From contig JADKIZ010000022.1 of assembly GCA_016722445.1 (NCBI GenBank), positions 1 to 43,021 of the forward strand: a stretch of 43,021 nt of DNA. Direction: 5' to 3'. Below the pieces are notes generated by a model, which was not told the origin of the DNA, ran no database searches, and saw only the letters and a program-made list of their open reading frames with translations. Of this stretch, positions 15,058 through 22,243 are shown one piece after another. Every line of letters begins with the position of its first letter. Position 1 is the stretch's first letter. Source of the DNA: Flavobacteriales bacterium. Its GTDB lineage: Bacteria; Bacteroidota; Bacteroidia; Flavobacteriales_D; Sanyastnellaceae. Both the position numbers and the translations under genes were made by a program.

Positions 15058-17045
15058 CCGCAACATTCACAATCACGCCGCTCAATCCTGACGGTACTGA
15101 TAACACGCTACTTCCGGCAATTACAAGTAGTTCAATTCCTACAACGGAATCGATTGATTGGGCCGCAATGGGAATGAATTTCAAACTCGTTGTTGAATGT
15201 GAAATTACAGGAACCTATCCAGATTCAACTTCTGCAGATCTTGTTGCCACTTCAATTATTTACAATCCGGCATTCTTCACAGAAAAGTTTTCCGTGTTCT
15301 TTCCACCTGGATCAATACCACTTGGTGGTTACATCATACAAATTCCGTCCGGTACCGCAACAACTTATGTTGTCAGTTTATCAGGCCAAGGCAGTAACCT
15401 GAACAACAATCAAAATGGTTCATGCGAAGTTGAGGTGATCGATGCAAACAATTTTGTGATTACCCATACATTCAGGCTTTTATCAGATGTTGAGAATTAC
15501 ATTGTAGCCAAACAACTTGACAACTGGACAAGACTTTCCAAGGCATCAAATTACAGCATGGAAGAAGGTTCGATTGATCGCGCATGTGCATACGGCACCG
15601 AAAGGTCAATTAACGCAGTTGTGGCTATTCGTCAAAGAGGCAATACAACAATAGTCAGTCCTGAACTTTCAATTCCTTTTTCGGCCTCATTTGACGGTTA
15701 TCAAAGCAATGGTGACGCTTCAGAAATTCCTTTCACATATTCGATTGAGCTGGTTTCAGATCCGGGAACTGAAATGGATTCTTTGTCGCCATTCGAAAAG
15801 AATCTGATCATCATGTCTTTCGAAGATCCATCCAGTATTATTACCACAGATGAGACTGCGGTCATTTTTGTCAAAAGGAACCTCGAAAACAACGTCTCGA
15901 CATTCGAAAAGGACTTCGATCTTCATGAGGCAAAACTTATTACAACCGGAAGTACATCGCAAATCAGCGGTCCTATTTACGGTCCTGTGACCTATGCGAA
16001 TAGTGGTGGAATTACCACGATCTCATTTGTAATTGATGGAACCGAACTCGAAAAGGACATCAACTACCAACTTCATGCGGATGTTGTTTATGATCGTGAT
16101 GTGAGTGATTTCGCTGTACAGCACGTTATGACTTCACTGATGAGGACCGATGGATCTCCTCAAAAAGTTGACTTCACCGTTGAATCAGAATTTTGGACAA
16201 GAAACGGTGAACACGCCGAACAATTTGAAGCAGTTGCCGGAGAAAGAGTAACTTCTGTTCTAACCATAAATCGATCTGAATACGATACAGATGCGGCAAG
16301 TCCTTGGACAAACTTCAACGATGATATCGACACGGTTTCTGTGAAACTGTACACGGCATCTGGACTTTTAACTGACACGCCTTTTTTCTCAAAATTCATT
16401 CAGAAAGACCTAACAGGAAACACTTTCACAAATACTGACTACATCTCCAATGATGTAACGAACGATCCAAGTGATTCCGATGAGGTGCATTTTTGGTTAA
16501 AGACATGGAGAATTCCATTTGAAAACTTCCAAGGTCTGGATAACTGGATAGGACAGACGATAACATTCCGGTGGTCTATCACCTTCAAAGATCAACTCAA
16601 TCCTTCATTCGGTGCGGTTTATTACCTCGACAATGAACTCACAATTCGTGACTATGAACCTTCAGAGTTATCACCAAGCGACGATGTTGTTTCCAATATT
16701 CAATTCCTTAATCCTGATACCGGACTTCCGATTTCGAACTGGTGTGATCTCACTTCTGTACTTGTAACCGCTGATATAGTTGATCTGGGAGCAACCACTT
16801 ACGTGCAGGTTATGGTGGATAAATACCCTCTTGGAGTTTTGATGTACAATGACTATGCACTGACTGAATCTGATCCCGAAACACATACTCTTCCGGCTTA
16901 TGTTGAAATTGAATCGCTGACATCATCACTGGTTTCTCAACTCGATTCAGAACCAACCGATGGAGCAATTTCTTTCCTTTTGGATATTTCGGATTTGTCG
17001 GATGATGAAAAAATGAGAATATTCATACAAGCATACAAAGCATGA
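15045..17045 (+). CDS. tail-associated virion protein, beta-rich (666 aa)
   Basis: Starts MAAITATFTITPLNPDGTDN. The whole protein is Thr/Ser/Asp-rich with short beta strands and few helices, like stacked Ig or fibronectin-type domains. It lies between the distal tail protein and the fibre, and its stop overlaps the next start (ATGA). It is probably part of the tail tip or a fibre attachment protein; no enzymatic motif is seen. Confidence 0.6.
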   Translation: MAAITATFTITPLNPDGTDNTLLPAITSSSIPTTESIDWAAMGMNFKLVVECEITGTYPDSTSADLVATSIIYNPAFFTEKFSVFFPPGSIPLGGYIIQIPSGTATTYVVSLSGQGSNLNNNQNGSCEVEVIDANNFVITHTFRLLSDVENYIVAKQLDNWTRLSKASNYSMEEGSIDRACAYGTERSINAVVAIRQRGNTTIVSPELSIPFSASFDGYQSNGDASEIPFTYSIELVSDPGTEMDSLSPFEKNLIIMSFEDPSSIITTDETAVIFVKRNLENNVSTFEKDFDLHEAKLITTGSTSQISGPIYGPVTYANSGGITTISFVIDGTELEKDINYQLHADVVYDRDVSDFAVQHVMTSLMRTDGSPQKVDFTVESEFWTRNGEHAEQFEAVAGERVTSVLTINRSEYDTDAASPWTNFNDDIDTVSVKLYTASGLLTDTPFFSKFIQKDLTGNTFTNTDYISNDVTNDPSDSDEVHFWLKTWRIPFENFQGLDNWIGQTITFRWSITFKDQLNPSFGAVYYLDNELTIRDYEPSELSPSDDVVSNIQFLNPDTGLPISNWCDLTSVLVTADIVDLGATTYVQVMVDKYPLGVLMYNDYALTESDPETHTLPAYVEIESLTSSLVSQLDSEPTDGAISFLLDISDLSDDEKMRIFIQAYKA

Positions 17046-19771
17046 TCCTCTACGTAGATAAAACCAATCCAACACCAAGTGAAGGAAATAGCCAAGGTTA
17101 TACGGCTTATCGTGATCTTGGACCAAGGCCAAAGTGTGTGATTTGTGATGATATTCCAGATTGCCCTGATTGTCCAGCAGACCAAGCATACAAAATTCCT
17201 GTAGTTGCTGGTGACAAAATATACCGTCAGTTTTGGTTTTCCGACCTGTACAATACCGATCCTGAAGAACCGGAATACGGATGGTATGGAGAAGACAACG
17301 ATAACTACTACGTGAAAGCTACACTGGAATTTGGTTCTGCTCCTTCAATTGCGCTTGACGATGAATCAATTATTGCTTCACAAAATGTAGGTTATTACAA
17401 CGGAAGTTTTCAAAATATCGTACTTGACACTACACCGATACTCGAATACATCAATGCTGAAGGTTACGAAGTTGATTGTTTCCGTCTAGTAGTCACTTCA
17501 TATAAACTTGATATCGGTGATCATTACGTTGTCATTGGAATATTTGATACTCCACCAATCACAGCCGGAAAACCAGAAGGAAGTTATGTGATCATTGGAA
17601 CCACTTTAAATCAACTCCAAGATGGTATCTGGGTTGGTATTGCTCCGATGAGTGACGGAGATATTGTATTTGCACAAAAGCCGGGGAAATACTACGAATT
17701 GAATACCGGGGTTTGGTCTGTTGTCGATCCTGATTCAACAAGAGTTGCAGATCAAACATGTTCAACTGCATGGTATAAATTTCTCATGTGCTCAGAACCA
17801 TCAATAATCATTGAAGGTGTTTATGGAACACAAGATTGCAATGGATTTTATTATGGACAAACAAGTGCGGAAGCGGCGGCTGGACTTCTTTCATACCGCG
17901 ACAGGTACAGGATTGAAGCATCGTTTGAACTTCAATCGTTTCCAACTGAAAAAACTACAAATGAAAATGGAGATGTTGCTTCATTCAAACAGAAGGAAAA
18001 CTGGTTACTGAGGACATTTGTTGGACTTCCAGAATCAATCGCAAGACGTGTAGCAAATTCATTCGCTGCACCACATTTTTATGTGAACAGCAACGAATAT
18101 CAGACAAACACCGATGTTCGAAAAGTCAATGAACAGGGTTTGCATTGGTTCTTGTCTGTAGTGTTGGAGCGGGTTTCATGTGAAAAACTCAGTGAGTGCA
18201 ATGATGAAATATTCTTCAATCCGATTGTCGTTTGTGATGAGTGCACAGAAGCAACTTGTGATGAGGTAACAGTATTGAGAGATGGAGTATTTTATGATAC
18301 TGCACCATGCGGATCAACGATAGATGTTCCTTCTGATTGCGGACCTTCAGACGAGTGCGCAGAAGCAACCGTGCACAATAATTTAAACACCTATTCAGAC
18401 ACCGTTGCCAGTGGTGGTGATTTGACATTGCCATACATACAGGTGACAGAAATAAATGGTTCAAGTTATCCTTATGACTCAGTTACAGATTTTATCTGTT
18501 CATGGGTACCGCTTGAAGTTCAAGACCAAGATGGTAACGTGCTTGCAAACGTCAACACATATCCAACAGGTGAAGTAATTACAGTAAACATTCCAGAATG
18601 TATTCTCATGGAACATAAAACAACAGCAGAAGTACAAGCATTGATTGATGGTGGTCCTTCGGATGAAAGACTCATTGAAGGAGTTATTTACCACGTTACA
18701 GATTTGGCAGGAACAGATTGTGGTGGTTATTTAACAGCACTTTCAGAAGATACACTTTCACTTCATGGTGAGGGTTGTTTCTTGAATCCTGACTTTCAAA
18801 GTGTCGGTGATTACTCCGGTGTATTTGGTCTTACAGGAATTGCCTATACCGCAAATCAAGGTGTTTGGTATGCTTTACTAGAACTTACACTTGTCGATGG
18901 TGATGTGGTTATTTGGGATGGTAAACATTACCAAGTAACTGATATTGCAACAAGCAACGGTAGTTCACCAAGTAGCGGGTTGAATACCTCGTACACCGAA
19001 CTTCCAAAATCCAGTGATGGAATGGGTTATGTCGCTGAACAATGCTTCATTGAGTTTGATTGGGATGCGGCAGAAATATTGCTTCGTCAAGACACTCGCG
19101 GAAATAACATTTGTAATGCTTCACTTGAATTATTCAGGTTTGGTGATGATGTTTGTCACCACAACACGGTGCTGGGTGTTGCAACATTTGAAAATCTCAA
19201 TGTGCATGCTGCGCACAATACAAACGTCATTAAGTCTGGATCTGTGCAACTGAACGGCAATGGAAATGCTGAGTTTATCGGCAACACCGTTTATGGATCA
19301 AATACTATTGTAACCACTCACCCATCAATCACAGTGAATATTTACAACTGTATTTTCAATTCAACCGGAACCATTACGCTTTATGATGAACCAACAGAGC
19401 AAAGTGTGATTGGTAATTTTTCATCAATGATAGGAAGCGTTGACATCACTGGAGATTCTTCAATTGATATGGATGATGTAAAATCCTATGCTGGAATCGT
19501 GAATCTAATTTCTTCGAATGCTACTGAGACATGCGACAAAATCATAAATCCACCAACAGGATTTGACTTTGATATTCGCCCGGAAGAAGCATTGGTTGTA
19601 ACACTAACAGGAACTTCAATAGGTTCGCTTTCGGCCAATGGTCAAATTGTTATGCCAACTGCATCACTTGTGTTGAACGGGTCAAATGGTGAAAATGCGA
19701 AATTCCGTGTTCGTCAAATCGGTATTTATTACGCACTTGTACAAATCGACGCAAACAATTCATACCTATAA
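17042..19771 (+). CDS. putative tail fibre / receptor-binding protein (909 aa)
   Basis: ATG 17042 overlaps the previous stop. N-terminal residues 35-50 carry a Cys-rich motif (CVICDDIPDCPDCP) typical of the virion-attachment part. Residues 380-470 have a second Cys-rich segment (CDECTEATCDEVTV) and the last 250 residues are Gly/Asn/Ser/Thr-rich with regular short strands (NGNGNAEFIGNTVYGSN), like a right-handed beta-helix shaft. Such organisation fits a fibre that contacts the host. The small gene directly downstream looks like the fibre tip. Confidence 0.6.
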   Translation: MILYVDKTNPTPSEGNSQGYTAYRDLGPRPKCVICDDIPDCPDCPADQAYKIPVVAGDKIYRQFWFSDLYNTDPEEPEYGWYGEDNDNYYVKATLEFGSAPSIALDDESIIASQNVGYYNGSFQNIVLDTTPILEYINAEGYEVDCFRLVVTSYKLDIGDHYVVIGIFDTPPITAGKPEGSYVIIGTTLNQLQDGIWVGIAPMSDGDIVFAQKPGKYYELNTGVWSVVDPDSTRVADQTCSTAWYKFLMCSEPSIIIEGVYGTQDCNGFYYGQTSAEAAAGLLSYRDRYRIEASFELQSFPTEKTTNENGDVASFKQKENWLLRTFVGLPESIARRVANSFAAPHFYVNSNEYQTNTDVRKVNEQGLHWFLSVVLERVSCEKLSECNDEIFFNPIVVCDECTEATCDEVTVLRDGVFYDTAPCGSTIDVPSDCGPSDECAEATVHNNLNTYSDTVASGGDLTLPYIQVTEINGSSYPYDSVTDFICSWVPLEVQDQDGNVLANVNTYPTGEVITVNIPECILMEHKTTAEVQALIDGGPSDERLIEGVIYHVTDLAGTDCGGYLTALSEDTLSLHGEGCFLNPDFQSVGDYSGVFGLTGIAYTANQGVWYALLELTLVDGDVVIWDGKHYQVTDIATSNGSSPSSGLNTSYTELPKSSDGMGYVAEQCFIEFDWDAAEILLRQDTRGNNICNASLELFRFGDDVCHHNTVLGVATFENLNVHAAHNTNVIKSGSVQLNGNGNAEFIGNTVYGSNTIVTTHPSITVNIYNCIFNSTGTITLYDEPTEQSVIGNFSSMIGSVDITGDSSIDMDDVKSYAGIVNLISSNATETCDKIINPPTGFDFDIRPEEALVVTLTGTSIGSLSANGQIVMPTASLVLNGSNGENAKFRVRQIGIYYALVQIDANNSYL

Positions 19772-19774
19772 AAA

Positions 19775-20242
19775 ATGGGAATAGCTAAATCACAATCAGG
19801 TGGAGGTGGTTCTTCAATCACTAAAATCACTGCTCAGGTAGACAACACTGCGAACGATACACTTGCAGACGTAACAGGTCTTTCTTTCGTTGTAGAAGCC
19901 GGAAAAACATACAGATTTGAATTTGTAATTTCATACAATTCGAGTTCAACCGCTGTTGGTTCGAGATGGACTATAAACGGCCCTGCATTCACAAGGCTTG
20001 CATACCGTTCGGCTTATGCGCTTTTATCTACTTCGCAAACGGTTAATTCAGCGGCGAGTACCTATGATTTTCCTGTAGCTGCAAACGGCACAAGTGGTGC
20101 AACATCTGGTAATATTGCCGTGATCAAAGGAATCATTACACCATCGGCAAATGGTACGGTAATCGCAAGATTTGCCCGTGAAGGTGCTTTGGGAACGATT
20201 TCAGCAATGCCGGATAGCTATGTGGAATATCAGGAAATATAG
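19775..20242 (+). CDS. tail fibre tip / receptor-binding knob-like protein
   Basis: 155 aa. Begins MGIAKSQSGGGGSSITKI, a flexible attachment end. The rest has the pattern seen at the C-terminal end of many phage fibres: LSFVVEAGKTYRFEF, then SRWTINGPAFTRLAY, then SGNIAVIKGIITPSANGTV, then ARFAREG. In other phages this jelly-roll-like module is fused to long fibres; here it is a separate gene, four bases after the fibre stop, so the two are likely partners. Confidence 0.65.
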   Translation: MGIAKSQSGGGGSSITKITAQVDNTANDTLADVTGLSFVVEAGKTYRFEFVISYNSSSTAVGSRWTINGPAFTRLAYRSAYALLSTSQTVNSAASTYDFPVAANGTSGATSGNIAVIKGIITPSANGTVIARFAREGALGTISAMPDSYVEYQEI

Positions 20243-20293
20243 GTATTTCACGGGAAACTGAAAGTTTATTTGGAAGTTCTGAAAACATTACAA

Positions 20294-20301
20294 TACATTT
20301 G
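20294..20301 (+). promoter_or_regulatory. -7 box TACATTTG
   Basis: TACATTTG sits 52 bases after the fibre-tip stop and would start a transcript of about 140 bases ending at the terminator at 20418. Confidence 0.5.
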
Positions 20302-20364
20302 CCACGAACAATCAACGGATTGGGTTTCAAGTATTGATTCGTACACTTATTGATGTGAGGTAGC

Positions 20365-20418
20365 ATGAATAAGTGGAGGAGAGTTAAAAGACTTCTCCGA
20401 AACGATAAAAGCAATTAA
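20365..20418 (+). CDS. very basic 17-residue peptide
   Basis: ATG 20365 to TAA 20416-20418 encodes MNKWRRVKRLLRNDKSN, eight of 17 residues Lys or Arg, amphipathic. Its stop abuts the terminator and it is the only ORF in a unit with its own promoter. A nucleic-acid- or membrane-binding peptide is possible, but an ORF this short could occur by chance. Confidence 0.3.
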   Translation: MNKWRRVKRLLRNDKSN

Positions 20419-20446
20419 GCCAGCGACTACCTCCGCTGGCTTTTTT
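20418..20446 (+). terminator. rho-independent terminator
   Basis: AGCCAGCG (20418-20425) pairs perfectly with CGCTGGCT (20434-20441) and is followed by TTTTTT. Confidence 0.85.
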
Positions 20447-20467
20447 GTTGCCCAAAACTTTGCTTCC

Positions 20468-20800
20468 ATTGAGCACTTTGGACTTGGTTGGAAGGCGGCA
20501 AATAAAGTGGGCTTAAACAATAAACCGTCACGTAAGGCGGGTGAGGTCGGTTGGATAACGGCAGCGACATAGCCACATAACCTAAGACTGTTGGATTGGC
20601 GAACTTAGGCGGGAAGACAAGCATCATACCCGAAGCCAGAGCGAGGCAGATAACGTTTAACGATGGGTGCAAATTCCATGTTCTGCATACATGGATGTGC
20701 GATTCCGAAGTATCAGTTTATACTGAAACCATACGGATTGAGGCACAGTCCAAACCCGTTTGCGAGGATGGGAGGACTGTGCTTCAAACCAAAGAAATCG
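20468..20800 (+). ncRNA. candidate structured noncoding RNA
   Basis: This 430-base gene-free stretch (20447-20876) is rich in long stems. AACCGTCAC (20523-20531) pairs with GTGA...CGGTT (20541-20552). CCTAAG (20581-20586) pairs with CTTAGG (20604-20609). CCATGT (20676-20681) pairs with ACATGG (20689-20694). AGTAT (20709-20713) pairs with ATACT (20720-20724) between TTCCG and CGGATT. GCACAGTCC (20743-20751) pairs perfectly with GGACTGTGC (20774-20782). A near-match promoter box AAACTTTG lies at 20455-20462. A 79-codon ORF (20596-20835) crosses it but its frame cuts through the stems. No known RNA family recognised. Confidence 0.45.
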
Positions 20801-20876
20801 TTTTCCTGAAATCCCTATTTTCAAATACCTACTAATAATGTAATATACTTATTGCGCGAAAAAAAAATCAAAAAAA

Positions 20877-21098
20877 ATGTCAGAAACAAAATCAGTAGTT
20901 GAGAACTACGAAAAAATCCAAAAAGCATCTGTAATGGTTGCTGACGATGCTCTATTTTCAACCATTACTCAATTGCTTCTGTACAGACAGATGGTTGCAA
21001 TTCATATGCTGAAATGTCAAGATGAAGAAGCCTACAAATCACTACAAAACGTTTATGAACGGTCTGAATACCATTTAAAGCAGGTTTTGGCTCTTTAG
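20877..21098 (+). CDS. small helical protein (73 aa)
   Basis: MSETKSVVENYEKIQKASVM... is predicted all-helical, with a Leu-rich core (TITQLLLYRQMVAIHMLK) and no membrane-length hydrophobic stretch. The ATG follows an A-rich leader of the Bacteroidetes type. It lies in the accessory island between the structured RNA candidate and the zinc-ribbon cassette. Function unknown. Confidence 0.55.
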   Translation: MSETKSVVENYEKIQKASVMVADDALFSTITQLLLYRQMVAIHMLKCQDEEAYKSLQNVYERSEYHLKQVLAL

Positions 21099-21145
21099 TG
21101 AAGGTAGTGACTTACATTTTATCACAACACAAATCAAATAAAGTG

Positions 21146-21439
21146 ATGAGTGAAGAACAAAATATCAATAACCCACAAAGCCCCGCATTGCAACAAGGTG
21201 CTGTTATGCGTTCGTGCGTATTGTGTAACGAAACTTTTAGTAGCAAGGAGAAAGCCTTTTTTTGCCCTCAATGCGAAGATGAAGAATTTGAAGATGATGG
21301 CAGGGATGAAGATTTTTACCAAGAGCAACGAGAAAGGGAACTGGAAGAAAGGGCCGCAAATTGCGAATGTGGTGCATGGCAAATGGCAAAAAATGGCGAG
21401 GTTATTCATGTGGCAGATTGTTGTTGTGGAGCAGAATAG
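21146..21439 (+). CDS. zinc-ribbon protein fused to a cassette-platform leader (97 aa)
   Basis: Start ATG 21146 follows an A-rich leader and a weak promoter-like TACATTTT at 21113; the in-frame ATG at 21098 is less likely. Residues 1-20 (MSEEQNINNPQSPALQQGAV) are the platform leader, similar to the one at 34265. The cassette part begins at VMRSC and has CVLCNETF...CPQC (two CX2C pairs, a zinc ribbon), an acidic stretch and a second Cys cluster (CECG...CCCG). The ATG in GTTATGC at the cassette edge could start the cargo alone. Function unknown; small zinc ribbons often bind nucleic acid or protein. Confidence 0.6.
   Translation: MSEEQNINNPQSPALQQGAVMRSCVLCNETFSSKEKAFFCPQCEDEEFEDDGRDEDFYQEQRERELEERAANCECGAWQMAKNGEVIHVADCCCGAE
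21169..21206 (+). other. left attachment-like site of cassette platform 1
   Basis: AATAACCC...GCATTGCAACAAGGTGCTGTTA. The end GGTGCTGTTA (21197-21206) is identical to the left site of platform 2 at 34316-34325, and the preceding CATTG and AA.GG positions also match. ATAAC at its start is complementary to GTTAT at its end. Confidence 0.5.
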
Positions 21440-21455
21440 CAGCATGACGCATAAC
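21203..21455 (+). mobile_element. integron-like gene cassette carrying the zinc-ribbon ORF
   Basis: The left edge GTTATGCGTTCGTGC (21203-21217) is an inverted match of the right edge GCATGACGCATAAC (21442-21455): nine bases exact from the GTTA end, then one gap and mismatches. The insert holds only the cargo part of the zinc-ribbon gene, and its right edge joins the conserved core starting TACTGTA. Confidence 0.5.
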
Positions 21456-21488
21456 TACTGTATATGGATGATCCTCTCATCCAGGTAC
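21456..21488 (+). other. right core hairpin of cassette platform 1
   Basis: TACT followed by GTATATGGATGA (21460-21471), which pairs at ten of twelve positions with TCATCCAGGTAC (21477-21488). The same element, with a perfect stem, closes platform 2 at 36544-36576. Confidence 0.6.
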
Positions 21489-21517
21489 AACTATAAATGA
21501 TCATTACAAGCGAAAAA

Positions 21518-21546
21518 CCCCGAAATTAATCGGGGCTTTTCTTTTT
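21518..21546 (+). terminator. rho-independent terminator
   Basis: CCCCGA (21518-21523) pairs with TCGGGG (21530-21535) around AATTAA, followed by CTTTTCTTTTTT. It ends the accessory island. Confidence 0.8.
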
Positions 21547-21569
21547 TCACCCAAATCTAAATTTCTCAT

Positions 21570-21599
21570 TACTTTTGCCTCAGTTCCATGCCGGGAACT
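21570..21599 (+). promoter_or_regulatory. -7 box TACTTTTG plus 5' leader hairpin
   Basis: TACTTTTG (21570-21577) follows the terminator and precedes the tail/portal operon. The transcript would begin with AGTTCC (21582-21587) paired to GGAACT (21594-21599), a hairpin at the extreme 5' end of an approximately 90-base leader, which could stabilise the message. Confidence 0.55.
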
Positions 21600-21668
21600 T
21601 TGTGGCAAAATAATCGGTGAGCCATACAATCACCATCAAACAGAATTACAATCGTAATCCTATCAAAA

Positions 21669-22238
21669 ATGGCTTGTAACCCGAATTGTGTTATTGACAT
21701 AGCCACACTGACGCTGGATTCCTGTCAAATCGTTTTACGAAAAGGTTCAATCCGAAACTTCGCGTTTCAAGATTGTAAATCTCCGTTTACCGATGTATCA
21801 GGAGAAGGAATCGAAGATATTGCTGCATGGGAAGCTGCACTTGCCGCTGATCCTCCAACAATCTTCGTGAGCGGTGAACTTTTGGCATCAAAACCAAAAG
21901 GATCTGTTCAGAAATTCCGCGCAAGTGGATGTCGTCCTGAGATCGTTCAAAGCCAGACACAGACAATCAACTTCAAAGACTACAATGCCGACACAACTGG
22001 ATTGAGCGAATTCGCTTTCTGGAATTCAATCTTTACCAATTATGCCGGACTGAATCTCATGGTTATCACTTGCGACGAGCTCGTGTATTTCTATGAATCA
22101 GGCGACTGGTCAATTGAAGTAGATAACGTCATTGCGGAAAATTTGGACGAGGCAAACTACATGGAAGGTATTATCACAATCAGTCAAACTGGTATGGTAG
22201 TTCCTGTAAGTGTACCTGGTATAACTGACATTCTTTAA
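21669..22238 (+). CDS. probable tail tube / major tail protein
   Basis: 189 aa, starting MACNPNCVIDIATLTLDSC. It is compact and beta-rich with scattered Cys, ends GMVVPVSVPGITDIL, and stands first in the operon that continues with portal, MuF, scaffold and capsid. Size and composition suit a tail tube subunit or a head-tail protein, and its own promoter fits a protein needed in many copies. Assignment is by size and context only. Confidence 0.45.
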   Translation: MACNPNCVIDIATLTLDSCQIVLRKGSIRNFAFQDCKSPFTDVSGEGIEDIAAWEAALAADPPTIFVSGELLASKPKGSVQKFRASGCRPEIVQSQTQTINFKDYNADTTGLSEFAFWNSIFTNYAGLNLMVITCDELVYFYESGDWSIEVDNVIAENLDEANYMEGIITISQTGMVVPVSVPGITDIL

Positions 22239-22243
22239 TCCGT

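Larger units (their letters stand above)
20307..20446 (+). ncRNA. short independent transcript (small RNA or peptide mRNA)
   Basis: A promoter box at 20294 and a perfect terminator at 20418-20446 delimit a unit of about 140 bases with no long ORF. It contains the 17-codon ORF at 20365 and a stem GGAGAG/CTTCTCC. Whether the RNA or the peptide is the product is open. Confidence 0.4.

Noticed and set aside
20660..20710. tRNA or tmRNA-like T-loops (TGCAAATTCC, TGCGATTCC)
   Set aside because: The fifth-position T of the T-loop is replaced by G, no acceptor or anticodon arm can be drawn, and no CCA-type end follows.
20596..20835. 79-codon ORF as a protein gene
   Set aside because: Its frame crosses several long stems, it has no A-rich leader or promoter of its own, and its composition is unlike neighbouring genes. 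Kept as an alternative to the RNA only.
20447..20876. Diversity-generating retroelement template next to the fibre genes
   Set aside because: The place is suggestive, but no reverse transcriptase or Avd gene is in the window and I see no copy of this stretch at the 3' end of either fibre gene.
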